From NCBI GenBank assembly GCA_050743625.1, contig JBOGED010000555.1:1-7577 (forward strand): a stretch of 7,577 nt of DNA, given 5' to 3'. The notes beneath the pieces were generated by a model. The model was not told where the DNA came from and searched no databases. It saw nothing but the letters and a program-made list of their open reading frames with translations. Positions 1-6,089 of the stretch are shown one piece after another (within the stretch, counting starts at the first letter, position 1; every line of letters starts with the position of its first letter). Origin of the DNA: JBOGED01 sp050743625 (GTDB lineage Bacteria > Actinomycetota > Nitriliruptoria > Euzebyales > Egibacteraceae). The position numbers were made by a program, and so were the translations under genes.

Positions 1-488
1 CGCTGGTGGAGCTGGCCCGGCGCGGCCTCGACCGCGGTGACCTGCCCGACGTCGGCGGCGCCAAACCGCACGTCACGGTCGTGGTCCGGCTGGAGAGCCT
101 GCGCGGCGAGGACGGCGCCGCCCCGGCGACGCTGGACCGCCTCGGTGCGCTGTCTGGCGAGGCCGCCCGGCGGATGTGCTGCGACGCCGGCATCAGCCGC
201 GTCGTCACCGCCGGCGCGTCGCAGGTCTTGGACGCCGGCCGCGAGACCCGCGTAGTCTCACCGGCGCAACGCCGCGCGCTCGCGGTCCGTGACCGTGGCT
301 GCGTCGGCTGCCGCGCCCCTGTGGCGTGGTGCGAAGCACATCATGTGATCCACTGGATCGACCACGGCCCCACAAACCTCGACAACCTGGTGCTCTTGTG
401 CGGCGCATGTCACCGCGACGTGCACCACGGCCGAGGCCAACCCGTCCGCCAACCAGACGGGCGCTGGACACTACGGCGGCGCCAATGA
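1..488 (+). CDS. HNH endonuclease-domain protein, DUF222/13E12-like family, C-terminal part (5' end outside window)
   Basis: The reading frame is already open at the left edge (the first whole codon starts at position 3) and stops with TGA at 486-488, so this is the C-terminal 162 or so residues of a longer protein. The visible part ends in a zinc-finger-type HNH nuclease module. Counting from the GTG at position 6, there is a Cys pair at C99/C102, the Glu-Ala-His-His core at residues 110-113, an Asn at 127 in the helix of the HNH fold, and a second Cys pair C132/C135 followed directly by H136 and then H140. The Lys-Pro-His-Val-Thr-Val stretch near residues 20-25 resembles the segment that links the DUF222 region to HNH in the multicopy actinobacterial 13E12 family. 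Such proteins are predicted nucleases; their cellular role is mostly unknown. All metal and catalytic positions expected of the motif look intact. No terminator hairpin is visible just after the stop. The gene appears unrelated to the cobalamin operon downstream. Confidence 0.85.
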   Translation, partial: LVELARRGLDRGDLPDVGGAKPHVTVVVRLESLRGEDGAAPATLDRLGALSGEAARRMCCDAGISRVVTAGASQVLDAGRETRVVSPAQRRALAVRDRGCVGCRAPVAWCEAHHVIHWIDHGPTNLDNLVLLCGACHRDVHHGRGQPVRQPDGRWTLRRRQ

Positions 489-499
489 GCCGCACGCTA

Positions 500-672
500 C
501 GACAGCAAGAACTTGCCGGTATCGCTCTGGCCGACCTGGGCGATGTCCTCGGGGGAGCCCTCAGCCACGATGGCGCCGACGCCCGAGCATCCTTCGGGGC
601 CCCCAGCAGGAGCTGGGGAGGAGGGCCTCGACGCTGTCGACGCGTCGGGACCCAGGTCGATGACCCACGCCA
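500..672 (-). pseudogene. Relic of the C-terminal tail of a UvrA-like excinuclease ABC subunit
   Basis: Read on the minus strand, the frame ending with a TAG at 497-499 encodes AWVIDLGPDA near 643-672 and, nearer the end, GAIVAEGSPEDIA followed by S-x-T-G-K-F-L (about 503-576). These match the closing segment of UvrA, where the ADW(V/I)IDLGP motif is followed by a Gly-rich turn, then (I/V)VAEGTPEE(V/I)A and SxTGxFL just before the stop. UvrA is the damage-recognition ATPase of nucleotide excision repair and is normally 900 or more residues long. Here only about 57 codons remain, and no ABC signature or Walker motifs are recognisable upstream on this strand. The Gly-rich turn is also expanded by about 14-20 codons, and the Gly-Pro-Asp/Glu element appears on both sides of the extra segment. 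I read this as a non-functional remnant. A relic of a UvrA paralogue (drug-resistance type) rather than the housekeeping uvrA is possible. Confidence 0.55.
601..640. repeat. Two adjacent short hairpins inside the UvrA relic
   Basis: Positions 601-607 (CCCCAGC) pair perfectly with 612-618 (GCTGGGG) around a 4-base loop, and 628-632 (TCGAC) pair with 636-640 (GTCGA) around a 3-base loop. Both lie in the extra segment that separates the two conserved blocks of the UvrA relic, so they probably arrived with, or were created by, the event that expanded it. There is no T-run after either stem, so they do not look like intrinsic terminators. Short GC hairpins are common by chance in DNA this GC-rich. 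Confidence 0.4.
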
Positions 673-746
673 CACATTCGCGGCTGTCCGTGAGTGGGTG
701 TCGGAGCACAGGACGAACTTGACGCCTGCCGGGACCGGGCACGCCG

Positions 747-865
747 CTCTTGGAGCCGCCGACCTACCCCCAGTCAAAGGGATGGCTCATCAACAAGTTC
801 GCGGCGACCCCGCGCTGCTGGAACCCGGCCTCGACTGGCAGCGCGAGCTGACCGGCCTCCCTGTG
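747..865 (+). pseudogene. Frameshifted fragment of a second cobQ copy
   Basis: This stretch aligns over its whole length with 1681-1800 inside the intact cobQ downstream (CobQ residues about 181-220). By eye there are roughly 17 mismatches and three single-base indels over 120 columns, so a bit over 80% identity. The indels are one base lost in the run after GGAGC near 755, one gained near 778, and one lost near 800. They break the frame, so the peptide signature is split: Gly-Trp-Leu-Ile-Asn-Lys-Phe in one frame, then RGDPALLEPGLD and ELTGLPV in the next. The Asn-Lys-Phe-Arg-Gly-Asp element is characteristic of CobQ/CbiP and is not a general P-loop motif. No cobQ-like sequence is seen on either side, and there is no start or ribosome binding site. 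It is either a decayed partial duplication of the neighbouring gene or the last trace of an older cobQ that was replaced. Confidence 0.8.
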
Positions 866-908
866 GCGTTTCGCGGCCTGCGGTGCGCCCACCTGTTGTT
901 GAGGGGCG

Positions 909-938
909 TTGACCGGGCCACCTTCCGAGGGCTAGGGT
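909..938 (+). promoter_or_regulatory. Candidate housekeeping-type promoter of the cobalamin operon
   Basis: TTGACC at 909-914 and TAGGGT at 933-938 are separated by 18 bases and resemble the -35 and -10 elements used by the principal sigma factor of actinobacteria. Transcription would start around 944-947, just before the conserved part of the cobalamin riboswitch, which is where a promoter is expected. This is a consensus match by eye only; other start points within 100 bases upstream cannot be excluded. Confidence 0.4.
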
Positions 939-939
939 G

Positions 940-1100
940 GGCGGGCAAGCTGGGCGGTGGGAAGCAGGAATCCGGTGAGAGTCCGGAGCGGTCCCGCCAC
1001 TGTGACCGGGGAGCGATAGCCGACACGCCACTGCGCCGTAAGGTGCGGGAAGGCCGGCTGGAGCAGCGATCCGGGAGCCAGGAGACTGGCCTGCCGCCGC
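940..1100 (+). promoter_or_regulatory. Cobalamin (adenosylcobalamin) riboswitch aptamer
   Basis: The stretch carries the conserved blocks of the cobalamin riboswitch family (Rfam RF00174) in the correct order. There is a GGGAAGC block near 959, then the CCGGTG...AGTCCGG hairpin at about 972-986, then GGTCCCGCCACTGTGA at about 990-1005, a variable arm, a GGGAAGGC-like block near 1047-1055, and the B12-box sequence GAGCCAGGAGACTGGCCTGCC-like at about 1075-1095. It sits on the same strand and immediately upstream of cobQ, cobN and the chelatase gene, all cobalamin-synthesis genes, as expected for feedback control by the end product. Ligand binding would lower operon expression. The exact 5' end of the P1 helix is not fixed by eye. 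Confidence 0.93.
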
Positions 1101-1110
1101 TGGCGTCAAC

Positions 1111-1136
1111 CGGGGACGACGGATCCCCGAAGGAGG
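1111..1136 (+). promoter_or_regulatory. Likely riboswitch expression platform: hairpin followed by the cobQ Shine-Dalgarno
   Basis: CGGGGA (1111-1116) pairs perfectly with TCCCCG (1124-1129) around a 7-base loop, and the stem ends directly against the ribosome binding site AGGAGG (1131-1136), four bases before the GTG start at 1141. There is no U-tract, so transcription termination is unlikely and control of translation initiation is the better guess. A competing pairing is available between GGCCT in the B12-box region (1088-1092) and AGGCC covering the end of the Shine-Dalgarno (1134-1138), which could hide the ribosome binding site. The site also supports choosing GTG 1141 as the cobQ start. 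The hairpin is seen in the sequence; the switching mechanism is inferred. Confidence 0.55.
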
Positions 1137-1140
1137 CCGC

Positions 1141-2592
1141 GTGAACGGCGCGCTGCTCGTGTGTGGCACGGCGTCGGACGCAGGGAAGTCGGTCGTGGTC
1201 GCGGGGATCTGCCGGTGGCTGGCGCGGCAAGGGGTCAAGGTCGCGCCGTTCAAGGCGCAGAACATGGCGTTGAACTCGGTGGTCACGCTCGACGGCGCCG
1301 AGATCGGGCGTGCTCAGGCGATGCAGGCGGCCGCCGCCCGCGTCGAGCCTGAGGCCGCGATGAACCCGGTGCTGCTCAAACCCACCGGTGATCGCACCAG
1401 CCAGGTCATCGTGATGGGCCACCCCAACGGCGTCACCGACGCGGTCAGCTACCAGGCGCGCAAGCCGGCGCTGCTCCATATCGCCCTCGCCGCGCTGGAG
1501 GACCTCCGCAGCCGCTTCGACGTCGTGATCTGCGAGGGCGCGGGCTCCCCCGCCGAGATCAACCTGCGCGACGGCGACTTTGTGAACATGGGCCTGGCCC
1601 GAGCGGCGAACCTGCCGGTCGTCGTGGTCGGCGACATCGACCGGGGTGGGGTGTTCGCGGCGCTGTACGGGACGCTCGCGCTCTTGGAGCCCGCCGACCA
1701 GGCCTTGGTCAAGGGGTGGCTGATCAACAAGTTCCGCGGCGACCCCGCGCTGCTCGACCCCGGCCTCGACCGGCTGCAGGAGCTGACCGGCCGTCCCGTG
1801 CTCGGCGTGTTGCCATACCAAGAGGGGTTGTGGCTAGACGCCGAGGACTCGCTCGCGCTGGAGTCACGACCGGCACCGAAACCGAACGCAGCGCTCGACG
1901 TCGCCGTCGTCCGCCTGCGCCGGATCAGCAACTTCACCGACGTCGACGCGCTCGCCGCCGAGCCTGGCGTCCGTGTCCGGTTCACGACCGACCCCGTGGA
2001 CGTCGAGCGCGCCGACCTCGCGATCCTGCCGGGGACCAAGGCGACCGTAGAGGACCTCGCGCTGGTCCGCGATCAAGGCATCGCGGACGCGCTCACGACC
2101 CGCGCCGACCAAGGCCATCCCGTGCTGGGGATCTGCGGCGGGTACCAGATGCTGGGCCGCTGGATCCACGACGAGGTCGAGTCCGGCGTCGGCACCGTAA
2201 AAGGCCTCAACCTCCTGCCGGTCGCCACCGCGTTCGCGCCGGAGAAGACCCTCACGCGACGCACCGGGACCTGCCCGCTGTTCGGAGGCGTCGAGGCGAC
2301 CGGGTATGAGATCCGCCACGGCCACACGTGCCTGCTCGGGGGAACCGCGTTCGTCGACCCCGACGGAGGATGCGCTGACGGCGCCGTGCTCGGCACGTCC
2401 TGGCACGGCCTGCTCGAGGGCGACGCGTTGCGCCGGGCGCTGCTCGCCTGGGTGGCCGACCGGCGCGGCCTCGACTTCGTCCCCGCGACGACCAACTTCG
2501 CCAACGTCCGCGAGGCCGGCCTCGACGTGCTCGGCGACCTGATCGAGCACCACGCCGACGTCGCCGCGTTGGAGGCCGTGATCAGCGGATGA
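1141..2592 (+). CDS. cobQ: Cobyric acid synthase (glutamine-dependent amidotransferase)
   Basis: This 483-residue protein has the usual length for CobQ/CbiP, which amidates the b, d, e and g carboxylates of adenosylcobyrinic acid a,c-diamide, using ATP and glutamine, to make adenosylcobyric acid in the cytoplasm. The N-terminal half is a dethiobiotin-synthetase-like ATPase: a P-loop variant GTASDAGKS at residues 9-17, the PFKAQNMALNS block at 36-46, GRAQAMQA at 57-64, the CEGAGSPAEINL block at 131-142 and GDIDRGGVF at 164-172, then the CobQ-specific INKFRGDPALL near 195-205. The C-terminal half is a class I (triad) glutaminase with the nucleophile C332 in GICGGYQMLG and a catalytic His, H422, in GTSWHGLLEGD. 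No key residue is missing. The GTG start follows a strong AGGAGG, and the protein then begins directly with the expected β-strand and P-loop. Its stop overlaps the cobN start by four bases (ATGA). It is the first gene after the cobalamin riboswitch and should be repressed by adenosylcobalamin. Confidence 0.96.
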   Translation: MNGALLVCGTASDAGKSVVVAGICRWLARQGVKVAPFKAQNMALNSVVTLDGAEIGRAQAMQAAAARVEPEAAMNPVLLKPTGDRTSQVIVMGHPNGVTDAVSYQARKPALLHIALAALEDLRSRFDVVICEGAGSPAEINLRDGDFVNMGLARAANLPVVVVGDIDRGGVFAALYGTLALLEPADQALVKGWLINKFRGDPALLDPGLDRLQELTGRPVLGVLPYQEGLWLDAEDSLALESRPAPKPNAALDVAVVRLRRISNFTDVDALAAEPGVRVRFTTDPVDVERADLAILPGTKATVEDLALVRDQGIADALTTRADQGHPVLGICGGYQMLGRWIHDEVESGVGTVKGLNLLPVATAFAPEKTLTRRTGTCPLFGGVEATGYEIRHGHTCLLGGTAFVDPDGGCADGAVLGTSWHGLLEGDALRRALLAWVADRRGLDFVPATTNFANVREAGLDVLGDLIEHHADVAALEAVISG

Positions 2593-5500
2593 TCCTGTTT
2601 CTTACTACCGCCGACACCGAGGTGCTCGCCGCCCGCCGGGCCATCGACCTGCTACCGGACGGGTTCCCACAGGTGCAGGCCAAGAACCCGACCATCGGCG
2701 AGGTCGCGCTCGACGGCGCCGAGATCGTCCTCGTGCGGCTGCTCGGGGGGCGGCGGGCGTGGCAAGGGTTCGACCAGGCCCGGGCCTGGTGCATCAAAGA
2801 ACACATCCCGTTCCTTGCGCTGTCCGGCGAATCAACCCCCGACGCCGAGCTCACCGCGCTGTCCACCGCCCCGGTCGCCGACGCGTTCGCCTACCTCGTT
2901 CAAGGAGGCATACAGAACACCGCGAGCCTGTTCCGGTTCCTCGCCGACACCGTATTAAGGAGTGGGTTCGGGTTCGACCCGCCCGTGAGCCTTCCCGAGG
3001 AGGGTATCCACGGCGAACGGCCCCACGACCCGGACAAGCCCACGGTCGGCGTCGTCTTCTACCGGACCCACTGGATGAGCGGGAACACCGCGTTCGTGGA
3101 CGGCCTCTGCGGCGCGATCGAGCAGGCCGGCGTGAACGCCGTGCCCGTGTTCACCTACTCACTAAGACCCCGGAACAACCACGTCCCCGCGCTTGACCTA
3201 TTAAAAGGAGTCGACGCCGTCATCCTCACCGTGCTCGCGATGGGAGGCAGCACCGCCGCCGACGCCGAGGCCTGGGAGGTCCCCGCGCTGGAGGCGCTCG
3301 GCGTGCCGGTGGTCCAGGCGATCTGCTCGACGTCGAGCCGCGCGGCGTGGGCCGCGTCCGACTCCGGGTTGTCGCCGCTGGACGCCGCGATGCAGGTCGC
3401 GCTGCCCGAGTTCGACGGCCGGATCGTGACGGTCCCGTGCTCGTTCAAGGAGCCTCACGAAGACGGCACCGTGACCTACGCGCCCGACCCCGAGCGCGCC
3501 GCGAGGGTGGCCGGGATCGCGGTGCGCCTGGCAAAGCTCCGCCACACGCCGAACAACACCAAACGCGTGGCGATCATGCTGTCGAACTACCCGACCAAGC
3601 ACAGCCGGGTCGGCAACGCCGTCGGCCTTGACACGCCCGCGTCGGCAACCCGGCTGCTCGACGCGCTCACCGTCGCCGGCTACGACACCGGCGACTGGCC
3701 CGAGCGCGGGTGGGACGGCGACCAGCTCGTCCACGCGCTGATCGCCTCAGGCGGCCATGACCAGGAGTTCCTCACCGGCGCGCAGCTCGGGGCCAACCCC
3801 GCGCGCGTCCCGGCGACCCGGTACGCAGGCTGGTTCGAGGCACTGGACCAAGACCTCCGACAGGCGGTCCTAGACAAGTGGGGACCGCCACCCGGCGAGC
3901 TGTACCGCGACGGGGACGCCCTCGTCGTCGCCGGCATGCAGCTCGGCAACGTGTTCCTGGGGATCCAGCCGCCGCGCGGGTTCGGCGAGAACCCGATCGC
4001 GATCTACCACGACCCCGACCTCCCGCCGACCCACCACTACCTGGCCTGTTACCGCTGGCTCGACGAGGAGTGGGGCGCTCACGCCGTCGTGCACCTCGGC
4101 AAGCACGGGACGCTGGAGTGGCTGCCCGGGAAGAGCCTCGGCCTGTCGGCGTCGTGCGCGCCGGACGCCGTGCTCGGCGACCTGCCGCTGCTCTACCCCT
4201 TCGTCGTCAACGACCCCGGCGAGGGCACCCAGGCGAAGCGCCGCGCCCACGCGGTGATCGTCGATCACCTGGTGCCGCCGATGACGCGCGCTGAGACGTA
4301 CGACGACCTCGCCCGCCTGGAGCAGCTGCTCGACGAGTACGCGCAGGTCTCGGCGCTGGACCCGTCGAAGGTCCCGGCGATCCGGGCGCGCATCTGGCAG
4401 CTGCTTGTCGCCGCCGAGCTGCACCGCGACCTCGGCATCGAGGAGCAACCCGACGACTTCGACGACTTCGTCCTACACGTCGACGGCTACCTCTGCGAGA
4501 TCAAGGACGCACAGATCCGCGGCGGCCTCCACGTGCTCGGCCGGGCGCCGGTCGGCGAGGAGCGGCTCGGCTTGGTGCTCGCCATCCTCCGCCTGCCCCA
4601 GGCGGGGCTGCCCGGGTTGCGTGAGGCGCTGGGGCTGGACGAGGCCTCAACGGACCGGGTGACTGTCGATCGGGTCGAGGCCGAGGCCCGCGCGCTGGTC
4701 GAGGCCATGGACGCGAACGGCTGGGAGCCAGAGGCGGCACGCGGCCCCGCGGCCGAGGTGCTGCGGTTCGCGGCCACCGAGGTCGTCCCGCGCCTGGCCA
4801 AGACCGACCAGGAGATCGCCCGGCTGCTCGACGGGCTGGCCGGCCGGTACGTGCCCGCGGGCCCGTCGGGGTCGCCGACCCGCGGCCGCGTCGACGTGCT
4901 GCCGACCGGGCGGAACTTCTACTCGGTCGACCCCAAGGGCCTGCCGAGCGAGCTGTCGTGGGAGGTCGGGCAGAAGCTCGCCGAGGGCCTGTGCGCCCGG
5001 TACCGGGACGAGACCGGCGAATGGCCGTCCTCGATCGGCATCATCGTGTGGGGGACGTCGGCGATGCGGACCCAGGGCGACGACATCGCCGAGATCCTCG
5101 CGCTGCTCGGCGTCCGCCCCGTCTGGCATCGCGAGACGCGGCGCGTGACCGGCCTCGAGCTGATGTCGGGAGACCAGCTAAACCGGCCAAGGGTCGACGT
5201 CACCGTGCGGATCAGCGGGTTCTTCCGCGACGCCTTCCCCAACCTGGTCCAGCTGATCGACGACGCGGTGGCGATGGTGGCGGCGCTAGACGAGCCGGCG
5301 GCCCAGAACCCCATCGCCGCCAACGTCCGCGCGGACGTCGCGTCGGGGATCAGCGCGAGGCGGGCCACGGCCCGGGTGTTCGGCTCGAAGCCGGGCGCGT
5401 ACGGCGCCGGGCTGCTCCCGCTGATCGACGCGCGCAACTGGCAGACCGACGCCGACCTCGCCGAGGTCTACGCGACCTGGGGCGGCTACGCGTACGGGCG

Positions 5501-6089
5501 CGGCCTCGACGGGGTCGAGGCCCGCGACGACATGGCGCGGACGTTCACGCGCATCCGGGTCGCGGTGAAGAACACCGACAACCGTGAGCACGACCTCTTC
5601 GACAGCGACGACTACTTCCAGTACCACGGCGGCATGGTCGCGACCGTCCGCGCGCTGACCGGCGCCTCGCCGAGGGCGTACATCGGGGACTCGGCGGATC
5701 CCGCCAGGCCCCGGACCCGTGATCTTAGGGAGGAGACCGCGCGCGTGTTCCGCTCGCGCGTCGCGAACCCGAAGTGGATCGGCGCGATGCGCCGCCACGG
5801 GTACAAGGGCGCCTTCGAGCTGTCGGCCACCGTGGACTACCTGTTCGGCTACGACGCGACCGCGGGGGTGGTCGAGGACTGGATGTACTCCCAGCTCGCG
5901 CAACGCTACGTCTTCGACCCCGAGGTCCGGGCCTTCATGGAGCGGTCGAACCCGTGGGCGCTGAGAGCGGTCGCCGAGCGGCTCTTGGAGGCGGCGGACC
6001 GCAAGCTGTGGGCGTCGCCCGACCCGGACGTGCTGGACCAGCTCCGTGCGGTGTACCTCGCGCTGGAGGGAGACTTGGAGGACCGGTGA
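2589..6089 (+). CDS. cobN: Aerobic cobaltochelatase large subunit CobN
   Basis: At 1166 residues this is close to the length of other actinobacterial CobN proteins (about 1200). CobN is the large, substrate-binding subunit of the ATP-dependent chelatase that inserts Co2+ into hydrogenobyrinic acid a,c-diamide. It is related to the BchH/ChlH magnesium chelatase subunit (CobN/Mg-chelatase family). Conserved blocks occur in order: YRTHWMSGNTAFVDGL from residue 158, HLGKHGTLEWLPGKSLGLS from 502, NDPGEGTQAKRRAHAV shortly after, LPTGRNFYSVDP from 771, WGTSAMRTQGDDI at 821-833, DVTVRISGFFRDAFPNL from 870, and DYLFGYDAT at 1083-1091 near the end. No membrane segment or signal peptide is evident. The ATG overlaps the cobQ stop and has only a distant GGAGG 13 bases upstream, so initiation is probably by translational coupling. 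Several short clusters of rare A/T-rich codons break the otherwise G/C-ending codon use (see findings). The gene appears intact. Confidence 0.96.
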   Translation: MILFLTTADTEVLAARRAIDLLPDGFPQVQAKNPTIGEVALDGAEIVLVRLLGGRRAWQGFDQARAWCIKEHIPFLALSGESTPDAELTALSTAPVADAFAYLVQGGIQNTASLFRFLADTVLRSGFGFDPPVSLPEEGIHGERPHDPDKPTVGVVFYRTHWMSGNTAFVDGLCGAIEQAGVNAVPVFTYSLRPRNNHVPALDLLKGVDAVILTVLAMGGSTAADAEAWEVPALEALGVPVVQAICSTSSRAAWAASDSGLSPLDAAMQVALPEFDGRIVTVPCSFKEPHEDGTVTYAPDPERAARVAGIAVRLAKLRHTPNNTKRVAIMLSNYPTKHSRVGNAVGLDTPASATRLLDALTVAGYDTGDWPERGWDGDQLVHALIASGGHDQEFLTGAQLGANPARVPATRYAGWFEALDQDLRQAVLDKWGPPPGELYRDGDALVVAGMQLGNVFLGIQPPRGFGENPIAIYHDPDLPPTHHYLACYRWLDEEWGAHAVVHLGKHGTLEWLPGKSLGLSASCAPDAVLGDLPLLYPFVVNDPGEGTQAKRRAHAVIVDHLVPPMTRAETYDDLARLEQLLDEYAQVSALDPSKVPAIRARIWQLLVAAELHRDLGIEEQPDDFDDFVLHVDGYLCEIKDAQIRGGLHVLGRAPVGEERLGLVLAILRLPQAGLPGLREALGLDEASTDRVTVDRVEAEARALVEAMDANGWEPEAARGPAAEVLRFAATEVVPRLAKTDQEIARLLDGLAGRYVPAGPSGSPTRGRVDVLPTGRNFYSVDPKGLPSELSWEVGQKLAEGLCARYRDETGEWPSSIGIIVWGTSAMRTQGDDIAEILALLGVRPVWHRETRRVTGLELMSGDQLNRPRVDVTVRISGFFRDAFPNLVQLIDDAVAMVAALDEPAAQNPIAANVRADVASGISARRATARVFGSKPGAYGAGLLPLIDARNWQTDADLAEVYATWGGYAYGRGLDGVEARDDMARTFTRIRVAVKNTDNREHDLFDSDDYFQYHGGMVATVRALTGASPRAYIGDSADPARPRTRDLREETARVFRSRVANPKWIGAMRRHGYKGAFELSATVDYLFGYDATAGVVEDWMYSQLAQRYVFDPEVRAFMERSNPWALRAVAERLLEAADRKLWASPDPDVLDQLRAVYLALEGDLEDR

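Larger units (their letters stand above)
489..908. other. Gene-free stretch holding two gene relics
   Basis: There is no intact gene between the HNH gene and the riboswitch promoter. Open frames cross this stretch on both strands, but they have no ribosome binding site or continuous family similarity. What can be recognised is a minus-strand UvrA C-terminal relic, two small hairpins within it, and a plus-strand cobQ fragment, each listed separately. The remaining pieces (about 673-746 and 866-908) show nothing I recognise. No tRNA, CRISPR repeat or insertion-sequence end is visible. Confidence 0.6.

Noticed and set aside
489..500. A shared terminator between the HNH gene and the convergent UvrA relic
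   Set aside because: The two frames end within about 12 bases of each other, but no dyad or T-run lies between them.
866..908. Continuation of the cobQ relic beyond 865
   Set aside because: Comparison with cobQ after 1800 shows no convincing further match; the similarity ends near the Leu-Thr-Gly-x-Pro-Val codons.
1111..1129. Hairpin 1111-1129 as an intrinsic transcription terminator
   Set aside because: The 6-bp stem is followed by the Shine-Dalgarno rather than a T-run, so a translational switch fits better.
326..1144. A 272-codon plus-strand open frame running from inside the HNH gene to the cobQ start
   Set aside because: It overlaps the HNH coding region in another frame, runs through the cobQ relic and the whole riboswitch, has no family-like sequence apart from the relic, and no ribosome binding site. 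It is a chance frame in GC-rich DNA.
790..2553. Long minus-strand open frames antisense to the riboswitch and cobQ
   Set aside because: They mirror the G/C-biased third positions of cobQ, have Arg/Ala/Gly-rich low-complexity composition with no recognisable motifs, and cross the riboswitch. They are shadows.
3155..5903. Multiple minus-strand and alternate-frame open frames across cobN
   Set aside because: They overlap a full-length, motif-complete CobN and show no domain signatures or start signals of their own.
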